Positions 1 through 5,801 of a stretch of DNA of 5,801 nucleotides are shown here, piece after piece. The notes below the pieces were generated by a model. It made no database searches, was not told where the DNA came from, and saw only the letters and a program-made list of their open reading frames with translations. The stretch spans positions 1 to 5,801 of the forward strand of contig JALRIY010000147.1 of NCBI GenBank assembly GCA_023255285.1, given 5' to 3'. Positions within the stretch are counted from its first letter, which is position 1, and each line of letters opens with the position of its first letter. The position numbers and the translations under genes are program-made. This DNA is from Algoriphagus sp. (GTDB lineage Bacteria > Bacteroidota > Bacteroidia > Cytophagales > Cyclobacteriaceae).

Positions 1-952
1 ACAAGGTGAAAAATGAGAGAAGAAGCAACAGGGTCAACACGATGAGGAGAAGGATTCCATGCCAAAAGCTATTCCAAACAAAAAACAAAAGTGTAGCCCC
101 CCAACCCTTACCGTAGAAATTCTTGAAACTAAGCAAATAATACCCAAGCCACAGTACCCCTAAAAATGGGACGAGTACTTCAATCAGTCCCAATCCCAAA
201 GAATTGGCCATCAACTTCACGCCGAATTGAAGAAACAAAATAAAAAATAAGCAGGTTGCACTGTGCAAAATAAAAACCAGATGATCAAAATACCAGTAGT
301 CCTTTTTTCTGTAAAACACCCATTTGGAAATTAAGGCCAGACATGGCAATAAGATAAGTAGGAGTTGGGGCAGTTTATTTATTACTTCCTTTCCGAGTGC
401 CAATGCAAAGGCTCTTCCATCCCCATAGGTAGCTTTGACCTCATAAAATTTTCGAATAAATACGCGGTCCCAGTCTGAGGTGCGCTCTTGACTTGGAAGT
501 TTTTCTTGATGTGCGACATAGTCCCCATACGTAGCAAACGCTGTCTCTATCGACCCAGAACTCCCCTTATTTGGGGTTTTTGACGCTACACTAGAACTGT
601 TGATCTCCAATTCCGAATTTTTTTGATAGGGAATCTCTTTTGGTGATTCCAGCCAAAAGGTCACAACTAAAAAATAAATGGCCGAGGTAAACAAGTAAAA
701 TCGAATGGGATTAACATAACTGCTTCGCTTTCCATCCCGATAGGCCAAAGAAAGACCAGCAGGTTGGGTAGTTAGTAATCGGATGGAACGAAAAAAACGG
801 CCGTCATAGTTAAAAAACTCTCCGAAAAAAAGAAGGACAAGCTGTACTATCCCCAACTTTTTCGGGATATTTTTTTGTCCACAAGAATGACAATACGAGC
901 CATTTAATGGAGTTTCACAATTAAGACAGGTAGTGGAAAGTTGAGGAATCAC
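1..952 (-). CDS. DUF3667 family zinc-ribbon membrane protein (C-terminus cut by window edge)
   Basis: About 317 residues are visible, with no stop before the left edge. Seen: the N-terminus carries a zinc-ribbon pattern, C9-x2-C12-x8-C21-x2-C24 followed by GQ. Next comes the family block around residues 46-98, with NYDGRFFRSIR, GKRSSYVNPIRFYLF and SAIYFL, leading into a first membrane segment (about 82-100). A polar stretch (about 102-193) follows, then four or more hydrophobic segments (about 194-213, 222-244, 251-275, 284-317). The layout of a Cys4 ribbon before an integral membrane domain is typical of DUF3667, which has no established function; membrane location is inferred. The GTG at 950-952 is chosen because an in-frame TAA lies just upstream (961-963), and the next usable start would remove the zinc ribbon. 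There is no clear ribosome binding site. The gene is divergent from the serine dehydratase gene. The family call is confident; the role is unknown. Confidence 0.86.
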   Translation of the reverse strand, partial: MIPQLSTTCLNCETPLNGSYCHSCGQKNIPKKLGIVQLVLLFFGEFFNYDGRFFRSIRLLTTQPAGLSLAYRDGKRSSYVNPIRFYLFTSAIYFLVVTFWLESPKEIPYQKNSELEINSSSVASKTPNKGSSGSIETAFATYGDYVAHQEKLPSQERTSDWDRVFIRKFYEVKATYGDGRAFALALGKEVINKLPQLLLILLPCLALISKWVFYRKKDYWYFDHLVFILHSATCLFFILFLQFGVKLMANSLGLGLIEVLVPFLGVLWLGYYLLSFKNFYGKGWGATLLFFVWNSFWHGILLLIVLTLLLLLSFFTL

Positions 953-956
953 TAAG

Positions 957-990
957 CTAAATTACTAAAATTGATGCTATTTCTTACAAA
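957..990 (-). promoter_or_regulatory. Candidate Bacteroidota promoter for the DUF3667 gene, close to the start codon
   Basis: Reading the minus strand, TTTG (990-987) is followed after 22 bases by TAATTTAG (964-957). This matches the Bacteroidota -7 pattern TAnnTTTG at all but one position. The -7 box ends four bases before the GTG, so transcription would start at or beside the start codon and the mRNA would be leaderless or nearly so. The region is AT-rich, so a chance match is quite possible. Confidence 0.25.
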
Positions 991-1060
991 GACACTCAGG
1001 ATATACCCCATAAGGAATGCCTATTGACTAGGATGTATTTCCCTGGAAGCCACCCTTATC

Positions 1061-1092
1061 GTTGCAACAAGCAGAACAAAATCCTATATTTC
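1061..1092 (+). promoter_or_regulatory. Candidate promoter for sdaA
   Basis: GTTG at 1061-1064 (a -33-like TTTG with one mismatch) is followed after 20 bases by TATATTTC at 1085-1092, one mismatch from TAnnTTTG. The spacing suits Bacteroidota primary sigma promoters. Transcription would begin near 1098-1100, leaving a short A/T-rich leader of about 27 bases before the ATG at 1127. No Shine-Dalgarno sequence is seen in that leader, which is common in this phylum. This is a pattern match only. Confidence 0.35.
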
Positions 1093-1126
1093 ATTATCCC
1101 TACAGCGAATTTAAATTTCAACATAA

Positions 1127-2716
1127 ATGAGAACCTACCCAAGTATCTTCAATGATGTGATTGGCCCAGTCATGCGAGGCCCCTCGAGCTCGCATTGTGC
1201 TGCATCTATTCGAATTGGACGGATGTGCCGCGACTTGATGGACGGGGAAATTCAGAAGGTGTATGTGGAGTTTGACCCCAACGGCTCGCTTGCCACTACG
1301 CACAAGGGGCAAGGCTCAGACATGGGCTTGTTTGGAGGATTTTTGGGATGGGAAGCCTACGAAGAGCGCCTTCCCGATTACCTGCGAGCCATTGAGGAAG
1401 CCGGTATCCAAATTAAAATCGATATCCATCCGATAGGTGCCACCCACCCAAATACCTACAAGCTCACCCTCACAAATAAAAAAGAGTCCCGTGAGGTAAC
1501 CGCCATTTCTACCGGTGGGGGCATGATTGAACTTATTGAAATCGATGGTGCAGAGGTCTCGATGGCGGGGGATTTTTACCAGACGCTAGTCTACGTAAAG
1601 ACAGCAAGCACCCTCCCAGAATTTATTGAAAAGTCCATGCCCTGCGATGAAGTCGCGGTTCGCCAGGGCAAATCGACCTTTATCGAAATCAAGGCCAATG
1701 CCTTTTTGAATAAAGAAATCTGCGCAGAACTTCTCCAAATGGAGGAGGTACTGTTCATTAAAAAAATCAAGCCGGTCCTCCCAGTTATGTCTCGAAAAGG
1801 CCTTGAAGTGCCCTTCATTACCTGCGAGGGAATGTTGGAATTTAACCAGGACAAAAACCACGCCCTCTGGGAGCTCGCCGTGGACTACGAAAGCATGCGC
1901 GGGAATATTTCGAGAGAAGAGGTTTTTGAAAAGATGCGGAGCATAGTGCAGATCATGCAAAACTCCATCGATCTTGGATTGAAGGGAACGAAGTATGCTG
2001 ACCGAATTTTAGGCCCGCAATGCCTTGGATTTCAAAAGCAGCTAGAAGATAAGAAGCTGGTGGAAGGCGATATTCTCAACCAAGTGATCCTTTACACCTC
2101 TGCCATGATGGAGGTCAAAAGCTCAATGGGCGTGGTGGTAGCAGCCCCAACTGCTGGCTCCTGTGGAGCCCTCCCTGGCGCTCTCATCGGGATCAGCAGA
2201 GGCCTTTCCTTGCCCGAAGATGAAACAGTCAAAGCAATGCTAGCAGCAGGTATCATTGGAGTATTTATCGCTGCGCATGCCACCTTTGCCGCAGAAGTAG
2301 GGGGCTGTATGGCTGAATGCGGCTCTGGGTCTGGCATGGCCGCAGCCGGTATTGTGGAATTGAAAAAAGGAACATTGGAGCAATCCCTTGGAGCAGCTTC
2401 CATGGCCTTGCAGTCTTCCCTTGGAATGATTTGCGACATGATAGCCGACCGCGTGGAAGCACCTTGTCTGAATCGAAATGTGATGGCCGCCACCAATGCC
2501 ATTTCCTGCGCCAATATGGCCTTGTCGGATTTCAACCATTTGATTCCTCTGGATGAAGTGGTGGAGACGATGAAAAAGGTTGGAGATGCCATCCCCAATA
2601 CGCTGCGCTGTACTGGGCTGGGGGGATTGGCAATCACCAAAACTGCGAAGAAGATTGAGGCGATGTTGAATCAACGGGAACAAGAAGCCGCTAAGACCTT
2701 TTTTAAGGTTTGTTAA
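1127..2716 (+). CDS. sdaA: L-serine dehydratase (L-serine ammonia-lyase), iron-sulfur type, single chain
   Basis: The enzyme deaminates L-serine to pyruvate and ammonia in the cytoplasm using a [4Fe-4S] cluster instead of PLP. The 529-residue chain has three parts. A beta domain (about 1-148) carries GPSSSH at 18-23, THPNT at 106-110 and STGGG at 128-132. An ACT-like segment (about 150-220) follows. The alpha domain (about 240-529) carries APTAGSCGALPG at 340-351. Cysteines 394, 436 and 447 have the 42- and 11-residue spacing of the three cluster ligands of known enzymes, and the chain ends in Cys529, resembling the tail cysteine of type 1 enzymes. The chain is longer than the roughly 455 residues of Escherichia coli SdaA; it looks like a fusion of the two-subunit type (SdaAB-SdaAA). 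Residue 24 is Cys where a Thr usually follows GPSSSH. A TAA directly before the ATG fixes the start. Function is confident; the ACT reading is less so. Confidence 0.96.
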   Translation: MRTYPSIFNDVIGPVMRGPSSSHCAASIRIGRMCRDLMDGEIQKVYVEFDPNGSLATTHKGQGSDMGLFGGFLGWEAYEERLPDYLRAIEEAGIQIKIDIHPIGATHPNTYKLTLTNKKESREVTAISTGGGMIELIEIDGAEVSMAGDFYQTLVYVKTASTLPEFIEKSMPCDEVAVRQGKSTFIEIKANAFLNKEICAELLQMEEVLFIKKIKPVLPVMSRKGLEVPFITCEGMLEFNQDKNHALWELAVDYESMRGNISREEVFEKMRSIVQIMQNSIDLGLKGTKYADRILGPQCLGFQKQLEDKKLVEGDILNQVILYTSAMMEVKSSMGVVVAAPTAGSCGALPGALIGISRGLSLPEDETVKAMLAAGIIGVFIAAHATFAAEVGGCMAECGSGSGMAAAGIVELKKGTLEQSLGAASMALQSSLGMICDMIADRVEAPCLNRNVMAATNAISCANMALSDFNHLIPLDEVVETMKKVGDAIPNTLRCTGLGGLAITKTAKKIEAMLNQREQEAAKTFFKVC

Positions 2717-2723
2717 TTTATTT
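2694..2723 (+). terminator. Possible weak terminator hairpin overlapping the sdaA stop codon
   Basis: Bases 2694-2700 can pair with 2705-2711 in a seven-pair stem that includes one G-T wobble, closing a TTTT loop. A T-rich run (TTAATTTATTT) follows from 2713. The stem is AT-rich with only two G-C pairs, so it would be a weak terminator. It lies in the last codons of sdaA, so the pairing could also be chance. Confidence 0.27.
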
Positions 2724-2730
2724 GTGAATA

Positions 2731-2764
2731 TCTGCAATTATGCCAAGGGCTTAACATATGTTTG
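2731..2764 (+). promoter_or_regulatory. Candidate promoter for the TSUP permease gene
   Basis: TATGTTTG at 2757-2764 is a perfect match to the Bacteroidota -7 pattern TAnnTTTG. TCTG at 2731-2734, 22 bases upstream, is a poor but acceptably spaced -33 element. Transcription would begin near 2770, giving a leader of about 150 bases before the ATG at 2920. If real, the permease gene would be transcribed separately from sdaA. The rest of the gap (2717-2919) holds no open frame or RNA gene that I can recognise. Confidence 0.35.
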
Positions 2765-2919
2765 AATTACTCTGCGGACAATCTCTACAGACAACTGTCC
2801 ATAGACCACAGCTCACCTAAATGAACTTCAAACCTTTTTTATTCTGTTACTGGTGAAAAAGTGGATATTCAGTTTTATTTATACTACAAGTTCAAAAGAT
2901 TCTAGCTCCTAATTCTTCT

Positions 2920-3783
2920 ATGCTGATTTTTATTTGGATTTCTTTGATTGTCTTGGCTGGTTGGTTCAGCCTTGTGTTGATCAAAGATCTGTTGGCGAAC
3001 CGCACCAAATTTGAAGATTCAAGTTGGCTCAAGACTTCATTGATTGGCTTTGCGGTTAATTTTTTTGATGTGCTGGGCATTGGGGCCTTTGCTCCTCAAA
3101 CAGCCTTATTGAAATTTACCCGGCAAACGGAAGATAAGTTGATCCCTGGGACAATGAATGTGGCGAATACCACCCCGGTCCTACTGCAGGCATTTATTTT
3201 TATCACCATCATCGAAGTAGATCCGCTCACCTTGATTTCCATGCTGGTATCTGCAGCTATCGGCGCGGTGATTGGCGCGGGTATTGTGTCTCGACTCTCG
3301 GAACGGAAAATCAGGCTTACGATGGGTATTGCTTTGGTGATCACCGCTGGCTTTATGCTGGCACGGATGCTAGACTGGATTCAAGGGGGTGGTGATGCAA
3401 TCGGCTTGACGGGTTACAAACTAGCCTTTGCCGTGGTAGTCAATTTCTTTTTGGGCGCTATCATGACAGCAGGAGTAGGGTTGTACGCCCCTTGCATGGC
3501 CTTGATCTTTGCCTTGGGAATGTCTCCACAAGTAGCTTTTCCCATCATGATGGGCTCTTGTGCTTTTTTGATGCCTCCGGCTTCGATAAAGTTTATAAAG
3601 ACAGGTTCCTACAACAGAAAGGCCGCTCTAGCCATGGCAATTCCTGGTTCCATAGCCGTATTAATTGCTGCCTTTATAGTCAAATCTCTATCCTTGCAAA
3701 CCCTGCAATGGGTCGTGCTTGGAGTCATTTTGTATACCTCAGCCACCATGCTAGTGGCAGCATTCAAAAAGAAGGAAACCTAG
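2920..3783 (+). CDS. TauE/SafE (TSUP) family permease
   Basis: This is an inner-membrane transport protein of 287 residues, a normal length for the family. Eight or nine hydrophobic segments can be drawn at about 2-21, 38-60, 84-99, 103-124, 132-150, 164-188, 190-213, 234-256 and 260-281. The two halves share a visible repeat: AVNFFDVLGIGAFAP at 45-59 and VVNFFLGAIMTAGVGLYAP at 173-191, the duplicated core typical of TSUP proteins. Characterised family members move sulfite, sulfonates or small organic anions, but nothing here identifies the substrate. The ATG at 2920 is the first start codon after an in-frame TGA (2854-2856); no Shine-Dalgarno sequence is visible. The gene follows sdaA on the same strand after 203 bases and has its own promoter candidate, so co-transcription is doubtful. 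Its stop codon overlaps that of the convergent propeller gene. Confidence 0.9.
   Translation: MLIFIWISLIVLAGWFSLVLIKDLLANRTKFEDSSWLKTSLIGFAVNFFDVLGIGAFAPQTALLKFTRQTEDKLIPGTMNVANTTPVLLQAFIFITIIEVDPLTLISMLVSAAIGAVIGAGIVSRLSERKIRLTMGIALVITAGFMLARMLDWIQGGGDAIGLTGYKLAFAVVVNFFLGAIMTAGVGLYAPCMALIFALGMSPQVAFPIMMGSCAFLMPPASIKFIKTGSYNRKAALAMAIPGSIAVLIAAFIVKSLSLQTLQWVVLGVILYTSATMLVAAFKKKET
3780..3783. other. Convergent stop codons overlapping in CTAG
   Basis: The plus-strand permease ends with TAG at 3781-3783. The minus-strand propeller gene ends with TAG read from 3782 to 3780. The palindrome CTAG therefore supplies both stops, leaving no intergenic space and no room for a terminator between the genes. 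Confidence 0.95.
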
Positions 3784-5801
3784 TTCTCAATGTAGGGAGA
3801 GATCGCATCCACCACCTTAAATTTTTGATTCATGCTTCCATTCGCAGTGGATAGTTCGAGTGTGTAGGTGCCGGAATCAATAAATTTGTCGTAGTGTACA
3901 AAATATGGGGAATCACTCTCCTGCTTGGTTACAATCAAATCCCAGCGGAATTGGTTGAACCCTTTCGATCCATCAATTACCGTTATCCAGACTTCTTTAA
4001 ATGTACTATCCCGAATAGAAAGGGTTACCTCCTTCGCCTCTTCCAACCAGAAGGTAAAGGTCGCTTTGTCAACGGTGCGGTAATCTGGATTGCCATGCGA
4101 AGAATTGAACCATGGCCTACTTACTTGCTCAATTTCGGCTAAATAATCTTGATCAATAGGAAATTTTTGGGCAGCAAGTTGCTGGATGGGCTTGAGATTG
4201 GTTTTGTAAATCCCCCTCCCATGGGTAGCCACAACTAAATCCTGAGACCCCTCGTGAATCTCGAGATCGGCCACAGCCGCCGCCGGCATATTTACCCCCA
4301 GGTATTCCCAACTCGCTCCTCGATCGAGGGAAACAAATACCCCTCGCATCGTACCTACATACAGTATGTTTTCATTCGTAGGATCTTCCTTAATCACATT
4401 CACTGGCTCATTGGGAAGGCCTGTAGCAATGCTTTTCCAATTTTTTCCATAATCCTCCGAAACATAGACATAGGCATGCAGATCATCGTAATTGATGCCC
4501 GTCATGGCCATGTACACCCGTTCGATTTGATGATTGGAAGGCGAAATACTTCGGATATAATTCGAGGCAATGCCAGTAGAATGCTCCTCCCAAGAGTCCC
4601 CATCGTTTTTCGAAACCCAAAAAGCCCCATGATCGGTCCCCAGATACAGCAGCCCCTTGGCGAGGGGAGATTCTACGACCGTTCCTGCAGCCACAGATTT
4701 CTTTTTGGCCATCGAAGAAAGGGCCAAGTTGGGACTGATTGCCCGCCAAGTATCCCCCTGATCCGAACTTTTCATCAAGTAATTTCCTCCTTGATACAGG
4801 GTTTTGTGATCGTATTTTGATAAAAAATAAGGGGTCATGTAATTGAACACCAGCGTATCCATGATCTCTTTAGAAAGCGTAGGCTTGATGGATACTGCTA
4901 CGTCTTTTGATTTGTCCAACCGCATGGCATCGCCATGCTGTCGACTATAGTAGATAATGTGCTTATCCACGGGATCAATGGCTGTGACACAACCATCGCC
5001 CCCATCCCAGGCATCAATCCACACATACTTCCAAGGATCTGGAAAGCGGGTATTTAACTCTTTGGCTGGTCCTGATACCGTCGCATCATCCTGCGTACCC
5101 CCATAAATCGTATAGTCTGCTTGGTCAATGCTGATGTCGTAAAACTCACCCGTTGGTATGGAATTGTAATGCATCCAGGTTAAGCCCTTATCATAGCTCA
5201 CATAAAATCCTCCATCATTACCCAATGCCAGATGATTGGGATTGTTGGGGTTGATCCATAATTCCGTTTGGTCTAGATGAAGTCCCTGCGCCAAGCTCGG
5301 GTTGATGCGAGTTACTTCCCCACCGATAAACTTAAAGGTTTTGCCTCCATCTATACTATGCGCCAGGCGGATGCCCAAACCAAATACCTCTTCATCATTT
5401 TTAGGATTGACATACACATCCGTGAAGTACCATCCGATGGTAGTAAATAAGGGGAAGGAACCTGAATGAGTTTTGGCCCAACTTAATCCTCCATCTAGCG
5501 TTTTGTAGAGTTCCGCCGACTGCCCTTGTGGGTAATTTAGATTGTCTACCAAGGCATAGGCTTTGTTTGGATTCGTAGCGGATACAGTCAAGCCAATCCT
5601 GCCCACTTTGGGGCCTGCAGGCAAGCCTTGCGTACTTTTAATCCAAGTGCTACCCCCATCTACACTCCTGTAGACGCCACTATTTGAGCCAGAGATACCT
5701 GGGTTCATCTCCCAAAGAGAGGCATACATGACTTGAGGATTGCTGGGTGAAATGACGATTTCATTGGCCCCGGTATTCTCATCTATATAGAGCACCTGTT
5801 C
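3780..5801 (-). CDS. Asp-box (BNR) / VPS10-type beta-propeller protein, N-terminus beyond the window
   Basis: The visible 673 residues are the C-terminal part of a large protein of the 'WD40/YVTN/BNR-like repeat' or 'glycosyl hydrolase' type common in Bacteroidota. Eight Asp-box motifs (S-x-D-x-G-x-T-W) are seen at window residues 46-53 (SVDGGSTW), 101-108, 149-156 (SIDGGKTF), 202-209, 345-352 (SSDQGDTW), 397-404, 448-455 and 491-498 (SLDRGASW). The propeller appears to end with ATHGRGIY at 525-532. The final 140 residues contain GFNQFRWDL and SGTYTLEL, resembling a FlgD-type Ig-like domain. The protein stops at PYIEN, with no visible type IX secretion sorting domain. Coding is open through the right edge: the GTG at 5795-5793 is internal because the surrounding residues, EQVLYIDENTGA, are conserved family sequence. 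Any signal peptide lies outside the window. Export is inferred from the family. The true function, enzymatic or binding, is unknown, and no catalytic residues can be assigned. Confidence 0.9.
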   Translation of the reverse strand, partial: EQVLYIDENTGANEIVISPSNPQVMYASLWEMNPGISGSNSGVYRSVDGGSTWIKSTQGLPAGPKVGRIGLTVSATNPNKAYALVDNLNYPQGQSAELYKTLDGGLSWAKTHSGSFPLFTTIGWYFTDVYVNPKNDEEVFGLGIRLAHSIDGGKTFKFIGGEVTRINPSLAQGLHLDQTELWINPNNPNHLALGNDGGFYVSYDKGLTWMHYNSIPTGEFYDISIDQADYTIYGGTQDDATVSGPAKELNTRFPDPWKYVWIDAWDGGDGCVTAIDPVDKHIIYYSRQHGDAMRLDKSKDVAVSIKPTLSKEIMDTLVFNYMTPYFLSKYDHKTLYQGGNYLMKSSDQGDTWRAISPNLALSSMAKKKSVAAGTVVESPLAKGLLYLGTDHGAFWVSKNDGDSWEEHSTGIASNYIRSISPSNHQIERVYMAMTGINYDDLHAYVYVSEDYGKNWKSIATGLPNEPVNVIKEDPTNENILYVGTMRGVFVSLDRGASWEYLGVNMPAAAVADLEIHEGSQDLVVATHGRGIYKTNLKPIQQLAAQKFPIDQDYLAEIEQVSRPWFNSSHGNPDYRTVDKATFTFWLEEAKEVTLSIRDSTFKEVWITVIDGSKGFNQFRWDLIVTKQESDSPYFVHYDKFIDSGTYTLELSTANGSMNQKFKVVDAISPYIEN

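Noticed and set aside
1586..2737. Several open frames on the minus strand within sdaA, up to 182 codons
   Set aside because: They lie opposite a clearly conserved enzyme gene. Their translations show no recognisable domain and are explained by the codon pattern of sdaA.
2776..2800. GGACA/TGTCC inverted repeat as an operator or terminator
   Set aside because: It has only five paired bases with a 15-base loop and no T-run directly after it. Such pairs are expected by chance in a gap of this size.
2823..2895. Seven-base inverted repeat TGAACTT / AAGTTCA before the permease gene
   Set aside because: The copies are about 60 bases apart and AT-rich, with no extension of the pairing. Chance is the simpler explanation.
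3492..3854. Plus-strand open frame of 120 codons overlapping the end of the permease gene
   Set aside because: It is an out-of-frame reading of the permease gene, whose own frame has clear membrane segments. It has no independent support.
4254..4820. Plus-strand open frame of 188 codons inside the propeller gene
   Set aside because: It is antisense to conserved Asp-box coding sequence. The translation is rich in Arg, Ile and Pro without any family resemblance.
5793..5795. GTG as the start codon of the propeller gene
   Set aside because: The frame stays open to the window edge and the residues before and after it (EQVLYIDENTG) are typical internal sequence of the family, so the real start is outside the window.
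1..5801. Mobile elements, CRISPR arrays, RNA genes, defence or toxin-antitoxin systems
   Set aside because: I looked on both strands and saw no direct repeat arrays, terminal inverted repeats, transposase or integrase motifs, tRNA-like cloverleaf or paired small genes. The four genes are recognisable chromosomal families.

Overview
The window looks like ordinary chromosomal DNA from a member of the Bacteroidota, probably Cytophagales or a related order. The evidence is a DUF3667 membrane protein, a large secreted-type Asp-box (BNR) propeller protein, starts without Shine-Dalgarno sequences in A/T-rich leaders, and promoter-like matches to the Bacteroidota TTTG / TAnnTTTG pattern. The phylum is fairly secure from this combination; the order is inference.

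Layout from left to right. (1) Positions 952 to 1, minus strand: a DUF3667 zinc-ribbon membrane protein that starts at a GTG and runs off the left edge. (2) Positions 953-1126: a divergent intergenic region with possible promoters on both strands. (3) Positions 1127-2716, plus strand: an iron-sulfur L-serine dehydratase (sdaA) with beta, ACT-like and alpha parts in one chain. (4) Positions 2717-2919: a 203-base AT-rich gap with a possible hairpin at the sdaA end and a perfect TAnnTTTG box. (5) Positions 2920-3783, plus strand: a TauE/SafE (TSUP) family permease. (6) Positions 5801 to 3780, minus strand: an Asp-box/VPS10-type propeller protein whose N-terminus lies beyond the right edge. Genes 5 and 6 meet tail to tail, and their TAG stop codons overlap in the four bases CTAG.

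The genes do not form an obvious pathway. The serine dehydratase turns serine into pyruvate and ammonia in the cytoplasm. The TSUP permease is co-directional with it but separated by about 200 bases with its own candidate promoter, so a shared role in handling an organic anion is only speculation. The DUF3667 and propeller proteins are on the opposite strand and look like independent cell-envelope or extracytoplasmic functions.

I found no RNA gene, CRISPR array, insertion sequence, phage gene, defence system or toxin-antitoxin pair, and no convincing undescribed system. The points most worth a second look are the mixed architecture of the serine dehydratase, the zero-spacer convergent stop overlap, and the possibly leaderless GTG start of the DUF3667 gene.
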